A stretch of DNA of 64,000 nt from Casuarina equisetifolia. Lineage: Eukaryota; Streptophyta; Magnoliopsida; Fagales; Casuarinaceae. The number at the start of each line of letters is the position of its first letter. Position 1 is the stretch's first letter. Positions 1 to 11,478 of the stretch are shown here, one piece after another. The DNA lies in NCBI GenBank assembly GCA_028551475.1, contig CM052358.1:1180501-1244500 (forward strand), in the 5' to 3' direction. The position numbers were made by a program, and so were the translations under genes. The notes beneath the pieces are model-generated. The model was not told where the DNA came from, made no database searches, and was given only the letters and a program-made list of their open reading frames with translations.

Positions 1-3000
1 CGACGACTATCTGTAATGATAGGTTGTTGTTTTTGTAATGAATGCACGATCCCAATTGTTCTCAATCAGTTTCATGTCTTTAATTATAATTGTGATTTCT
101 TTATATTAGAACTTTGTGACGTAATTATATACACTATTTTTTTCTCAAATTACATAAAATCTTTAATATTCTAAATATAACAAGCTCAATTTATTTCGTA
201 TTTTTTAATAACTAGTAGTTGGTCTACATTGGATTTTTGATAGAGATTAATTTCAAAAGTGAACAAAATATAAGGGGTATATTTTAATTCAAAGTTTCGA
301 AGCTTCTTTTTAATTCAAAGTCGCGTCCAAAACGGTGGTGTTTCAGTGAGTAACTTTTATTTACAGAAATCAGTTTGGGTTATGGATCTAACTCACGGAT
401 CTTCTAACAAATCTTCTCCAAATTGCATCACTCTTGAGTTGATTCTGGGTTGCCCACACATACGGGCCTGGGTCGCAGGTTCTCAAGCACGCAGAATTGG
501 TCGCGCCTACTAGATCACCCACATATGGACATCACGGCTTTGGGTCGCCCGCAGCTCTTTTTGTAAACTGGGTTGCGCACCATGCTGGGCTTTCGGACTT
601 GGCAAACTTAGACTGCACATATATGGATCACGCGCATGTGGATCAACGCTGTGGACTGCATAATGATTTTGCATCTTTATGGTCCATTTTCCCTACACAA
701 ATATTCAGGCATTATTATTCTTATATTAAGAACAATAAGAACATCATTATTGTTCTTCCTAATAAATTTTTAAATTTTTTTAAAATTATAATCTAATTAT
801 TATAATTTATAAGATATAAATCATGAAGGATAATCAAACATTATCACTAAGATATTTGTCACATCAAAAATACACCTTTGTGAAATATTTCCTTTTTCCT
901 TTTTATCATCATCAAAATAATTGGAATCATAATATTCCTAATAGTCTCCCCCTTTTTGATGATGAAAAAACTTGCACTTAAAAGCTAAATATTTCATGAT
1001 GAGCTTTGCAAATCACATACAAGTTTTTCTTCCAACACAAATCCCTCATGTGCCAATCCTATGGTAGAGATAGCCAAAGTGTTTTTCATCTATACATATC
1101 TCCCCTTTTTTGATACCTCAAGACATAATAGAGATAATGAAAGTATTTTTCATGTGCACATATCTCTTTCCCTTTTTGACATCGTCAAAATAGGAATGAT
1201 GAAAGATGCAAGAAATACATACTTGAAATGTTTAAAGCTCTCCCTTAAATGATGCCAACTAGCATAAACCAATAAAGCAAAATATGCATAACACGCTAGT
1301 ATGTATTGACACAAAGAAAGATAATATATGTTTTAGCAACCATACTCAACACAATATCATCCAACCATGTTTTCATAATTCCCCCTTAAGAGTAGCTTTC
1401 TCTCAAGTGATTTCAACCAAGCAAGAATAAGTGAGGCATATTTATTTAGCAAGATATTCATAAGTATTCATCTAGCCAACACTTATTATAAAAGATGGAT
1501 TCAAAAACATTTGAAATACACTTCTAGGATAGAGAATTTCATCCTTTTTTTGACACTTATATGGGTTAAACATAAAATTTAAATGCTATAGTTTCTCCCC
1601 TATATAATCATAATGAGTGTAGTATACTATCTCAAAACATACACAGTACAATCGATAGTTTTTGCATTTATATTAGTTGTAGTGTTTTACACAAATTCCA
1701 TGTATAGTTCACTTCATTCCAAACATTTAACAAGGTATACTTATGTATATTCAAACTTCATTCCCCAAAAAAATCTAGCAAAGCATATGATTATATAATC
1801 ATGCTGTATATGTTTCATGTTTATACTTTATGCCTCAACAAAGGGCATCTTTGCACATATATATTATGCTATGTGATTTTTGTATTCTTTTGATTAACAC
1901 CAAGAAATACGTCTCAATAGAAAAGCATAATGTTAAAACATCTTAAAATCATTTCTCTTTTAAAAGTATTATTAACGTAAGAGTGAGGTAGAAAAGCATA
2001 CCAAATACATGGAGTGTTTTATGAGCCATTACTTCCTTTGCTTTTTTTAATTTTCATTGTCAATTGAATGCAAAATATATGTAGAATAGCACAATACTCA
2101 AGTTTGATGCAATTCAAGTTATCATTTGAATATGTGTTCCATAGGAAACTTCTCATTTCATATTATCGTATTATGAGACTATTTATGCAGTGAATGAACA
2201 ATAATTTACAATAAAGTGTAAAGCATGACTTGTTTCAAAAATGCATCACATTGAATAACAACAATCTGTAAATATTCCAAGTAGTTTTTCTCAATGGAAA
2301 CTTGACTAGTGAATTTCTTCTCCATTTAGCTAGTCATTTCAGTAGGAGCAAAAATCATAAGGATTTTCACAACTCCCCTTCAAATTATGCAATCATTTAA
2401 ACTTGACTAGTGATATTACTCACATCATATGCATTTACCTCCTCTTCTTGATCATGCACATTTCAAACTATGAGTCATCAAGGAAAGTTCATCATTTTAG
2501 ATTTAGAAAAGTATATTCACCTTAAGCAATAAACAATTGAGTCCTTTCACCTATAAAACACTCTTGTTCCTCCAGCCCACTATCACCATTGTAGACTTCA
2601 CCACCCTAGCTTCCACCATCCTCAACATGCTTGCCACTGCCATCATCAATTCTAGCTTGTCCTCATAGTTGTACATGACCTTCACTAGCCCTTAGTCATC
2701 CTTGTAATTTTCCAAACCGTCACCAATTCCCTTCTAATGGCTGCTAAGACTTTTGACGTTGTTAATGTCATTAGACAACCTTTTATATGTAAATTTGGAT
2801 CCATATTTGCTTCGAGCCTAATAACAGGATCTAGCTTAAATTAAAAGTATGATATAGTAGAATTCATTAATATGTGATCAGTAGGGCCACCTATAAGACC
2901 CTTCTATTTTGGCATATCCCTCATTTTCTCATCTGGGTCCTAATGAAGACTAAATTTGCTTAGAAGTGAGCCTTTGAATAACTTCAAACACATTAGATGT

Positions 3001-3059
3001 TCCATCTGTAAGATACTATGATATGATCAAATTGGGACACCTACTCGTAATTGCTCCAT
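1..3059. other. Gene-poor, repeat-derived AT-rich stretch
   Basis: I see no supportable gene here. Bases about 120-240 resemble, in inverted orientation, the 3' flank of the PCNA-like gene remnant at about 5880-6060 (the shared words include the run around 'ctcaatttatt' and 'ggtctacattgga'), so array-derived flank has been inverted and left here. Bases about 930-1190 carry repeated 'CTCCCC-CTTTTTGATG'-like pyrimidine tracts, the kind of sequence found on the reverse strand of plant Copia elements near their 3' end; this is only suggestive of an old retroelement. Nothing else in the stretch could be identified. Confidence 0.3.
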
Positions 3060-3580
3060 TAAATAGCCAAGGGAAACCCTATATAAGTTTCACTTCTAAT
3101 CTAAATCACAACATTTATTGTAAATCTTTAGAACATTTCAATGTAAATGGTTACCCCTTCAAGTAAAGCAACTACTGATTGGATGTTTCGTCTGAGCTTG
3201 ATTCATAGCTAAAAAAATGATAATGAGTCTTATGTTTGTGATTAAGGCATGTGGGTGATCTTAATGTGGGTTTGGAAATTCAAAATAAGACTCATTATTG
3301 ATTTTTTAGCTATGAATCAAGCTCAACTTGAACATCCAATTAACAATTGCTCCACTAAATAGCCAAAGGAAACCCTATATGAATTTCACTTTTAATATAA
3401 ATCACAACATATGTTGCAAATCTTTAGAACATTTCAATGTAAATGGTTACCCTTTCAAGTTAAGCAACTGCTAATTGTTTGTTTGGGCTAAGCTTGATTC
3501 ATAGCTAAAAAATTAATAATGGTCTTATGTTGAAGATTAAGGTATGTGGGCGATCTCAATGTGGGTTTGGAAATTCAACA
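3055..3580. repeat. Direct repeat pair with an inverted arm between
   Basis: Two diverged direct copies of about 230 bp lie at roughly 3055-3285 and 3350-3580; both begin with 'CTCCA(T/C)TAAATAGCCAA' and run through 'TTTAGAACATTTCAATGTAA' to 'GTGGGTTTGGAAATTCAA'. Between them, an arm at about 3194-3237 ('TTGATTCATAGCTAAAAAA') is repeated in reverse complement at about 3284-3327, so the interval could fold back on itself. No coding content was recognised. The origin is unknown; a decayed non-autonomous transposon is possible. Confidence 0.6.
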
Positions 3581-4557
3581 ACTTGTAGAATATCTCATGT
3601 TATTACTACTACTATTATTATGGTTAGGTTATTTTAGAGCTAATAAATTTATTAAGATAATATTTTGGCAACTCAATAGTGAAATTTATAATGTTGAGTT
3701 TGGATATCTAACAAGCTTTAAGATCACATGATAACACTTGTAGAGTTTATTTTGAAAAAAGTTATATATTCATTTTGGGGCTTTTTTTTCCTTTTACTTA
3801 TCATGTATAATTAATGGCAAAACAAGAAAAAGGTGTCATGATAAATTCATTGGCTTTATGGTTCCAAATTTTGGCACTATTAGTTGGTATAAGTTCTTGA
3901 ACTTGGTTGCTGTTTATCTTAAAAAACTCCTTCGAAGAGAAGTCAAGGTTGATATTAGGTATCTCATTAGCTTTGGATATAGCTAAGTGAAGCTACAAAT
4001 CCAGCTCATGCACCTTATAACCTTTGTAAACAATTGTGGAACAGAGCGTGGTTACTGTTTATATATACATGAAGATGCAAACTCAGATCACGAGGGATTA
4101 AGTGACAAGGTTTAGGGATCATAAAATTATGAACCAAATCAAGGTGTAGGTTCCCAATAAAACTCTAGAACTAATTCTAGTAGAGTGATATTACAACAAT
4201 AATAACACTTTAATCCTTACCCCCTTCCCCATTGACAAAATCCAAAAGAACATATAATAACATCATCCTTACTTGATGTTGTACATAAGATGTGGATGCA
4301 CTTTGTCCTTAGGCAAGCTGTGTGAATTATGGTGATGAGCATTGTACTAGAGGTTGATGTAATGATTATCAATTTTAATTTTCCTTTCAATTTTATGATT
4401 TGATATTTTAAACCTCTTTTTCATTTGCCACCTTCGAGGAAGTTATTGTTAAGTTGGACACATTTAGGGAGGAGTCATATAAGGACAACACTTTCATCAT
4501 GCAATTGTAAGGACAACCTCACTCTTTGGACTTCATATATGCAAGGGGAAAGTGAAG

Positions 4558-5480
4558 TTTCTATTTTTATAATAGATAACCAAGTGAGGTTCTCTACAAC
4601 GAAGGGGGAAATTGTCCTTCAAAGAGAGGTAGGCTAATTACCATGCAAATGCATCTTTCCTCCTTAATTTGGTAATATCAATGACCACAAGATTCTAGAT
4701 TATGGTACCAATGGATTTTACTTGTCAATTTTTTGAAGAGGTAGGCTATTGTTCATCAAAAGCTATGATAGTTTTCTAGCAATTTTCTGGATATATTTTG
4801 GTAAAGTTTTGCAAAACCACAAGCCTCATTTCTATTAAAACTTTGTTAGAAAGTTCACTTTTTCTTTCAAAATAAACTTGTAAGAAATGATAACACTGCC
4901 ACATATATGAAGCATTATATACAAGTGCATAGACAATATGAGATACATATTAAATTTTAATATGCTTTAATCTTTAAGCATGGATAAACATTTCTTATGA
5001 GGATTTAGTTCAAAAGTAAAATTGTGTTTCTATTAAAGCTTGGAGTCTAATATCATGTTAAAAAATCTTGATTCATTTTTTAAAATTTATTATAGAGGAT
5101 AACACCTCTAAATATGCACAACATATTAGTATATCAATAATGTAACACATAACAAATCTTTACAAAGTCATATGTGAATAGTTTGAAGTAAAACACTAAG
5201 TACAATTTAGGAAATAGGAGAATAATTTTGCCTAAGCTTAGAACTTTCTAAATTACTTTTTTCTTTGTGCTGCATGCAGAATTCAAAATGTATAATTGGG
5301 GGTGCTGTGAATGAGCCATTTCGATTGAATTTTGCAACTGAACATATCAGTCAATTACGGATGCCGTCACATTTCTCAAGCATGGGCTGGATACTAGAAT
5401 GTGAAAAAAGACTTATCCTATTCAATTTCCCTTTCAAAGGTGTGGGTAACATGATGTTTTACTTCCTTAATAATCCTTAG
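4558..5480 (+). pseudogene. PCNA-like gamma gene, 3' remnant (exons 3-4 only)
   Basis: Copy 1 of the array. Exon 3 is 4558-4628 (71 nt; encodes ...IDNQVRFSTTKGEIVLQRE) and exon 4 is 5280-5480 (201 nt; starts NSKCIIGG, ends FYFLNNP and a stop). Both keep the exon lengths, the splice signals (AG before 4558, GT at 4629, CAG before 5280) and the phase-0 junction of the intact gamma copies. Exons 1 and 2 are not found upstream, where unrelated repeat sequence begins, so this is a truncated gene. The downstream flank to about 6200 is shared with the other gamma copies. By family position this part is the C-terminal clamp domain; a standalone product is not expected. Confidence 0.75.
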
Positions 5481-6580
5481 TTTTCATTTTCTTTGACCAA
5501 GTCTTCCTTTGCACTCTTTTGAAGAGAAAGAAAAAGATACTTGTTCTTTTAACTTCTTTCACTCATTCCATTCATGTAAATCGTTGAAGAATTTTTTTTT
5601 AATTAATCACTTGTCTACTTAAGTACAAGGATCAAAGAAAAGATGAATTTTTTGGTAAATGAAATTGTTAAATGTGGATAGATTGTTGTTTTTGCACATG
5701 TATGAACATACTATTCTTAAATTGTCTAAAATTTTTGATGTTCTTGTTATTTGTTATATAATTCTATAATTCTTCTAACAAATTGAAGATATAATTCACC
5801 CATTTTTTTGGGTACAAGATCAATTTAAAAACAAATAATTTGTTTAATTACTTTACTATAGTGTGTGACATTATAAAAATTGATCTCTATAATTTTTAAT
5901 TTTAAAGTAATCAACAAAAATCTAATGTAGACCAGTTGCTAGTTACCAAAAATATATGCAATAAATTGAGCTTTCTATATCGATAATATTTGAGAAGAGT
6001 TATAAGATCTCAAAATAAATATTAGGAATATCATACATGTTACGTAATTCAAGAAAAATAGTTCCTACATTTTTATTGTGCTATAAAGAAATATGAAATA
6101 ATGATATACAAATTATAATATTAATATTAAGTAATGATATAGTATAGTAAATAATTATGAGACCCTAATAATAAAATCAGCAGTGGTATCAAAGCTCAAT
6201 GAGACAAAGTCAAAAGCCTAATAGGTCGAGACTAATTAATTAACTTGACTCAATAATTGATGTTTGATAATAAAGTATTAAAATGTTTCTACACTGGAAT
6301 TAAAAAATTATGAGCTTAAAAGTGTAAGTTCTTACCTCTTAACTGATTTTTTTAAATTTGGGGGACCCTAAAAGCAATAAAATCAACAATCATTCTGCAG
6401 CAATCTGACATGGATGATGCTTTTGCCTGCATAATGACCTTTCAGAGCATTGGAAGGTCTTCCTTTCAACGTAGACGAGGACTTAGAAGGCCGTCCCGGT
6501 GAATAACTGACTTGTGATGTGGCACACTAGCTTCGGATATACGAGGGGCGTTCGGGTAGGAAATCTAGAGAAAACGCCGT
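5481..6580. other. Shared gamma 3' flank, then promoter side of the next gene
   Basis: No gene. Up to about 6200 the sequence matches the 3' flanks behind the gamma copies at 16.5-18.2 kb, 22.7-23.2 kb and 25.8 kb, including the tracts around 'GTGTGACATTATAAAAATTG'. A short stretch near 6450-6480 resembles the beginning of exon 2 of the alpha genes ('CTTCCTTTCAACGTAGA') and is probably a duplicated scrap. The rest leads into the E2F-bearing promoter of the alpha gene at 6631. Confidence 0.5.
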
Positions 6581-6630
6581 AGCTTTCCCGCCAACTGTTT
6601 GTTCCTTGTTTCTCAATCTTTCTCTCAGCC
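6540..6630 (+). promoter_or_regulatory. E2F-type site in the alpha gene promoter
   Basis: TTTCCCGCC at 6584-6592 fits the E2F consensus TTTSSCGC and lies 38 bp before the ATG at 6631. It is the right end of a block, CGCC(A/G)TAGCTTTCCCGC, that recurs in front of almost every PCNA-like copy of this window. E2F control of PCNA through TTTCCCGC is well known in plants; that it works here is inferred. Confidence 0.6.
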
Positions 6631-7647
6631 ATGGTAGGTTTCATGTACCGGGAAGGTTGGCTTCTGAGGAAGGCCGTTGCGCCGCTCGCTGGTCTTGATC
6701 GGGAGGCCTATATCAGGTATTCACCATGGGGATTAACACTGTCGGCCGCGGAGACTGAAAGAGTTTTCATGGCGGTTGTGCAAATGAAAAGCTCAGCCTT
6801 CACGATCTACGACTGCCAGCATGAGGGGATGGATGCTGTCTACCTCGAGGATTTGTACGAGACCCTGGGATGGGTGCGTATCGACGAAAGCATCATCATG
6901 TATTGTGATCCTGGGGAGCCAGAGCTCCATTTCTCGATTCAGCATCAGAGTTAAATACCTTGGGACTTTCTTGAGTCAATTTCTTGTGATTACTTCTTTC
7001 TAAACTCTCTTTCTTGGGACTTTCTTGAGTACAAAAACTCTTTTGGGTTCTTCTTGTCTTAGCATTCTCCGATTGTGAATTGGATCAGGCCTTCCTTTCA
7101 ATGAAGAAGAGGACGTGGATTTATATCCCGTGCACGAGTTGGATGGAGTACCGGATTACACCCAGACAGAATACCATATGGTTGCTGGCATAACTGCAAG
7201 CAAATTGAGATTCCTTCTCAGGCATCTCGTTGAAACTGGGGACGAAGGTATTCATCTTTCTATCATTTTCCTTTCATATTCGTCTTCTTAATACTAATCA
7301 ATGCTTATAACAGATAAAGAAGTGAAGCTCTCGACAAGGATAGGGGAAATGCTCCTTGAAACAGAGGTTGGATTAAGCACCAAAGCACTAAACTATAATT
7401 TCCAGAGTAACTCGCTGAATCACTTTTCTCCTTGTGTTGTATACAGCGTTTGGAATGTATCATTGGGGGTGTTCAGGAGGATAACCCAGTTGAGATGAAA
7501 TTTACAATCAATTATATCGAGCGTTGGCGGAAGGCATCACGTTTGACAAGGGTGGTCTGGATGCTCAATGCCCCAGAGGTTTTACTATTCAATTTTACAG
7601 CTTTGGGTGGCAACATCATGTTTTACTTTGGTGATCATTTCTATTAA
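6631..7647 (+). CDS. Divergent PCNA-like sliding clamp protein, alpha class
   Basis: Four exons: 6631-6949, 7089-7247, 7314-7366, 7447-7647; phases 1, 1, 0; 732 nt, 243 residues. The exon 1 product (GWLLRKAVAPLAGL..., SPWGLTLS, CQHEGMDAVYLEDLYETLGW) matches the first half of PCNA. Exon 2 gives the connector-like LYPVHELDGVPDYTQTEY and the start of domain 2 (AGITASKLRFLLRHL). Exon 3 gives KEVKLSTRIGEMLLETE and exon 4 the last half-domain (RLECIIGG..., FTINYIERWRKAS, NIMFYFGDHFY). Compared with its sister at 11169, a short deletion removed the ancestral exon-3 acceptor; an internal TAACAG now serves, costing six codons and leaving a 66-bp intron 2 without breaking the frame. The position equivalent to PCNA Lys164 is Asp160. 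There is no acidic C-terminal tail. The expected role is a clamp ring subunit in the nucleus, inferred only. The family call is fairly secure; the function is not. Confidence 0.75.
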
Positions 7648-7839
7648 ACATTGTAAAGCTTGTGTAGACTTGGGCACAATTCTAAAGGCCAAGAAAAGGG
7701 AACTCATTCTTTTAACTTCTTTCCCTCCTTCCATCCATGTAAACATAACCACTAAACACGTCATGAAATTAGTAAATTCTCTAAGGACTTTTTGATAAAT
7801 GAAATTGTTAAAGAATGTTAGATTGTTGTTTCTGTAGGC

Positions 7840-8590
7840 ATAGAAACTACTTTTCTCGGATTGTGTTAGATCTTTTTTGTAGGACTTAATGGCTATTATG
7901 ACTTTCTTCGAAGTTTGTTGTTTCAATTAAATGTTAAGTAATTAAATTGGCTAAAGTCCATCCTCTCTTTATTTTTATTTTTATTTTTATTTATAATTAA
8001 ATTGGATAAAGTCTACTTTACTATTTTACTTTTCAACCTTATATAGTCTTAAACAATTCCTGCATAAAGTGAATTTTATGGGAATTGTTTTAGTCTAAAA
8101 ATACCCATATTATAATTCTAGGGTTTATAAGCAAATGTTCAGCCTAGTTACAATTTCAGCTCAAACGGTATTCTAATAGGATCTAAATGATTATATAAAT
8201 AGTAATCAATAACAAATGGAGCCTTAATCATAAGGCCCATAAATAGCAATAACATCAGGGTTGTGGATTTACAGTTTAAGAAATGCTAATATAACTTAAA
8301 ACACAACTTGTCAACTCTTCTAATCAAGCAATTGAATTTTTTAATTGAACAAAAAAGTGAATTACAATGAGTTTAAGCTTAAACTCCCTTAAGTAAAGGT
8401 TTGGAATGTACCTTTTTCTAAAAAATATTATCATTTTTCCCTTAGGAAGTGTCATGCTTTTCCTATTTTGATTCAACTTTTCCTTCCACACATTAGATAG
8501 AGGAAATAGAGAAAATGTTATTTTGACAAGATTTACATTTTGGAACACAAGTTGTTTTGGCAAATATTGAGAAAATCACAGATTTTACGT
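7840..8590 (+). repeat. Dispersed 0.7-0.8 kb repeat, copy 1
   Basis: First of at least five copies of a repeat found only between alpha and beta genes of the array. Signature words are 'GTTAGATCTTTTTTGTAGG', 'CAACCTTATATAGTCTTAAA', 'CCTAGGGTTTATAAGCAAATG' and 'CAACTTGTCAACTCTT'. It continues the 3' flank of the alpha gene. No coding frame and no clear terminal repeats are visible; it may be an old non-autonomous element that has been duplicated with the genes. Confidence 0.6.
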
Positions 8591-8624
8591 GATTTAAGAA
8601 TAATGGTGTGCACGAAAATCAAAG

Positions 8625-9420
8625 ATCATGTTAGATCTTTTTTGTAGGACTTAATGGCTATTATGATTTTCTTTTAAGTTTGTTGTTCAATAATATGTTA
8701 ATTAGCACAGGTGTAGATATAAAATATAGGGCAACACACAAAAATCAATCAAAGCATGGAAAGAGACAACTTATATGTTGGTTCAATGCACTCTTGATGC
8801 CTATGTTCATCCTTTATTTTTATTTTTATTTTTATTTTATTAACTAAATTGATTAAAGTCTACTTTACTACTTTACTTTTTAACTTTATATAGTCTTAAA
8901 TGATTCCCACATGAAGTGAATTTTATGAGAATTTGTTTAGTCTAAAAATATCCAAATAATAATCCTAGGGTTTATAAGCAAATGTTCAGCCTAGTTACAA
9001 TTTCAGCTCAAATGGTATTCTAATAGGATCTAAATGATCATATAAACAATAATCAACAACAAATGGGGCCTTAATCACAAGACCCACAAATAGCAACAAC
9101 GTTAGGGCTATGGATTTACAGTTTAAGAAATGTTAATATAACTTGAAACACAGCTTATCAACTCTTGTAATCAAACAATTGAATCATCTAATTGAATAGA
9201 AAAAGGTATTCCAATGAGGTCAAGCTTAGACTCCCTTGGATAAATATTTGAAACACACTTTTTCTAAAAAATACGGTCGTAAGAAGTGTTAAACTCTTCC
9301 TCTTTTGATTCAACTTTTACTTCCGCATATTGGATAGAGGAAATGCTATTTTGGAAGGTACATTACTTTAGCAAATATTGAGAACATCAAAGATTTTATG
9401 TGATTTAAGAATAGTAGTTC
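8625..9420 (+). repeat. Dispersed repeat, copy 2 (in tandem with copy 1)
   Basis: Nearly the full length of the same repeat, directly after copy 1, again starting with the 'GTTAGATCTTTTTTGTAGG' word. Unlike copy 1 it holds the segment around 8700-8800 ('AATCAATCAAAGCATGGAAA', 'GTTGGTTCAATGCA'). A TTTTTA-type microsatellite sits inside (about 8811-8838). It ends against a beta/gamma gene relic at 9473. Confidence 0.6.
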
Positions 9421-9472
9421 ACACTTGCAAAGAAACAATAATATATCTATACTTAACAATTTCATTTACCAA

Positions 9473-9960
9473 CAACCAGGTGGTATTCTATCGATGGTCC
9501 TCCGCCGCGGTGGAGGTCGGCGCCATGCAAAGGCAAGTCACCAAAATGCCCAACGAAAGTGCCTGATGCAAAAAATCACAAGAAACAAGGCTACCGCGAT
9601 ATGCATAACAAAACCCCTAAGATGATATTGCTCATCATTAATGAGTAAGTGCCAAGAAAGAGACTTTAGAAAGAAGTAATCGCAAGAAGTCGAGTGAGAG
9701 GTACTTAACTGTGATGCTGAATCAAGAACTAGACATCTACATCTCTGTAATCTCCACGCATGGTGAGGCTTTCCTCATAATCCCGTTCCCATCGCACTCG
9801 TAGATCTGAAAGTCTGATGAACGCAATTGCAGTCCTTTTCGGTCAAGAAGGAACTTTAATGGGGTTTTGCAACTGCGATCATCAAACTTCCAGATCTTCG
9901 AGTGCGATGGGAACGGTATCACCGCTGTCAAGGCCGATGATTTGTATAAGATGCTACAAA
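9473..9960. pseudogene. Head-to-head relic of two PCNA-like genes
   Basis: On the - strand, 9473-9568 resembles exon 2 of the beta genes (the complement of 'AACAACCAGGTGGTATTCTA' and of 'CATGCAAAGGCAAGT'), and about 9706-9835 resembles the 3' part of exon 1, with an internal deletion. Right after it, 9840-9960 on the + strand is a gamma-like exon 1 piece (ACTTTAATGG..., CTTCCAGATCTTCGAGTGCG, ATCACCGCTGTCAAGG). The two halves lie head to head in the same order as the intact beta/gamma pairs, but the promoter and both 5' ends are gone. No product is expected. Confidence 0.6.
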
Positions 9961-10675
9961 ATAACGCTAAATATGTCCTTTCCTAGGCCCTTGCCTTCCT
10001 TTTATAAAGCTTTATTGTGGAGTCCTATTGTAATTGCACTCCCGTCTTCTAGAGTCCTACAATTATTTTTATTTCTTCTAGAGACCTTCTCTTATCTCTA
10101 TTCTAAAGAAACTTTAATTCAAGATCTATCTTAAGTTATATGGGATGGTCATAACACCAGGATTCAAACCCTTAATATGACTGGATTTTAACTATTTCAA
10201 ATCTTAAAACTTATTTAAAGGAAATAATTAAAAAACCTAATTATCTACAAAGCTCAATAATAACATATAAAAAGCTTAAAAATAACCTTCTTTTATTAAT
10301 AAGCTCAATTAGAATACAATCAAATCTGGATTCAAAATAAAAATGACAATAAAGGAACAATAGGCATAAATTATCACTAAGCTATGATTACGACTAGAAT
10401 ACAATTATAACTATTTCTAATAACAGAATAATGCTAAATAGTTGAATGCTAAGTACTTATATGGTGGTTCAATCCAAGACACGCTTGATGCCTATGTTCG
10501 TCCTCTTTTTTTTTTTTTTTTTTTAAAAAAATATATTGATTAAAGTGTACCATACAATTTTACTTTTCAACCTTATATAGCCTTAAACACTTCCCACATA
10601 AAGTGAATTTTATGATAATTTTTTTAGCCTAAAAATGCCCAAATAATAATCCTAGGGTTTACAATTAAATGTTCA
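9961..10675. repeat. Intergenic stretch ending in partial dispersed repeat, copy 3
   Basis: From about 10440 the dispersed array repeat reappears ('GGTGGTTCAATCCAAGACAC', 'CAACCTTATATAGCCTTAAA', 'CCTAGGGTTTACAATTAAAT') and is cut at 'GTTCAGCCTA'. A poly-T run of about 20 sits near 10505. Bases 9961-10440 hold no recognisable gene. Confidence 0.5.
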
Positions 10676-10840
10676 GCCTAGTTAAAATAACTAGGATGGG
10701 TGCATGTCAACGAAAGCATCATCGTGTATAGCCTAGTTAAAATAATTGGGATGGTTGCATGTCAACAAAAGCATCATCATGTATAGCCTAGTTAAAATAA
10801 TTGGGATGGGTGCATGTCAACGAAAGCATCATCATGTATT
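10676..10840 (+). repeat. 55-bp tandem triplication at a repeat/gene junction
   Basis: Three head-to-tail units of 55 bp: 10676-10730, 10731-10785 and 10786-10840. Each starts GCCTAGTTAAAATAA and ends in a piece of alpha exon 1 (GCATCATC(A/G)TGTAT). The first part of the unit is the broken end of the dispersed repeat and the second part is coding sequence of the PCNA-like gene, so the triplication happened after the two were joined. Confidence 0.85.
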
Positions 10841-11478
10841 GTGATCCTGGGGAGCCAAAGCTCCACTTCTCGATTCAGCATCAGAGTTATGTACCTCTCA
10901 CTCAATTTCTTATGATTACTTCTTTCTAAAACTCTATTTCCTGGGACTTTCTTGGGTATAAAAACTCTTTTGGGTTCATCTTGTCTTAACATTCTCCAAT
11001 TATGAATTGGATCAGGCCTTCCTTTCAATGTAGAAGAGGACTTGGATTTATATCCCATGCATGAGTTAGACGGCATACCGGATTATATCCCATTCATCAT
11101 TCTATCATTTTCTTTTCATATTCATCTTCTTGATGTTGCGTTTTACTAACAAATGCTTGTTGCCACAATTTCTATGTTTATAACAGATAAACAAGTGAAG
11201 CTCTCTACAAGGATAAGGGAAATGCTTCTTGAAATAGAGTTTGAATTAAGCTTATAGAATTACTTTTCTTTCTGTGTTGTATGCAACGTTTGGAATGTAT
11301 AACCGGGGGTGTTCAAGAGGAGAACCTAGTTGAGGTGAAATTTACTATCAATTCTATTGAGCGTTGGTGGAAGGCATCACGTTTGACAAGGATGGTCTGG
11401 ATGCTCAATGCCCTAGAGGTTTTACTATTCAATTTCCCTTTTACAGGTTTGGGTGGCAACATCATGTTTTTACTTTGA
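10801..11478 (+). pseudogene. PCNA-like alpha pseudogene
   Basis: Sister of the alpha gene at 6631. What remains: exon 1 tail 10801-10885 (WVHVNESIIMYCDPGEP...), exon 2 5' part 11016 to about 11085 (up to ...HELDGIPDY, then cut off, losing the start of domain 2), exon 3 at 11169-11239 (71 nt, with the six codons the intact sister lost) and exon 4 from 11287 (RLECITGG..., NSIERWWKAS). The donor after exon 3 reads TT in place of GT, the acceptor before exon 4 reads CAA in place of CAG, the acceptor before exon 3 reads AA, and the last codons are shifted (ends FLL). Exon 1 lacks its start. Dead by several independent changes. Confidence 0.75.

Noticed and set aside
497-796. 99-codon open frame
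   Set aside because: No recognisable motif, ends in a Phe/Asn/Ile-rich run from AT-rich DNA, and no conserved neighbour.
7585-7926. 113-codon open frame on the - strand
   Set aside because: Antisense to exon 4 and the 3' flank of the alpha PCNA-like gene; not kept as a frame in the sister copies.
10676-10840. Regular repeats that could look like a CRISPR-type array
   Set aside because: Only three contiguous 55-bp units with no spacers, in a plant nuclear region, and half of each unit is exon sequence.
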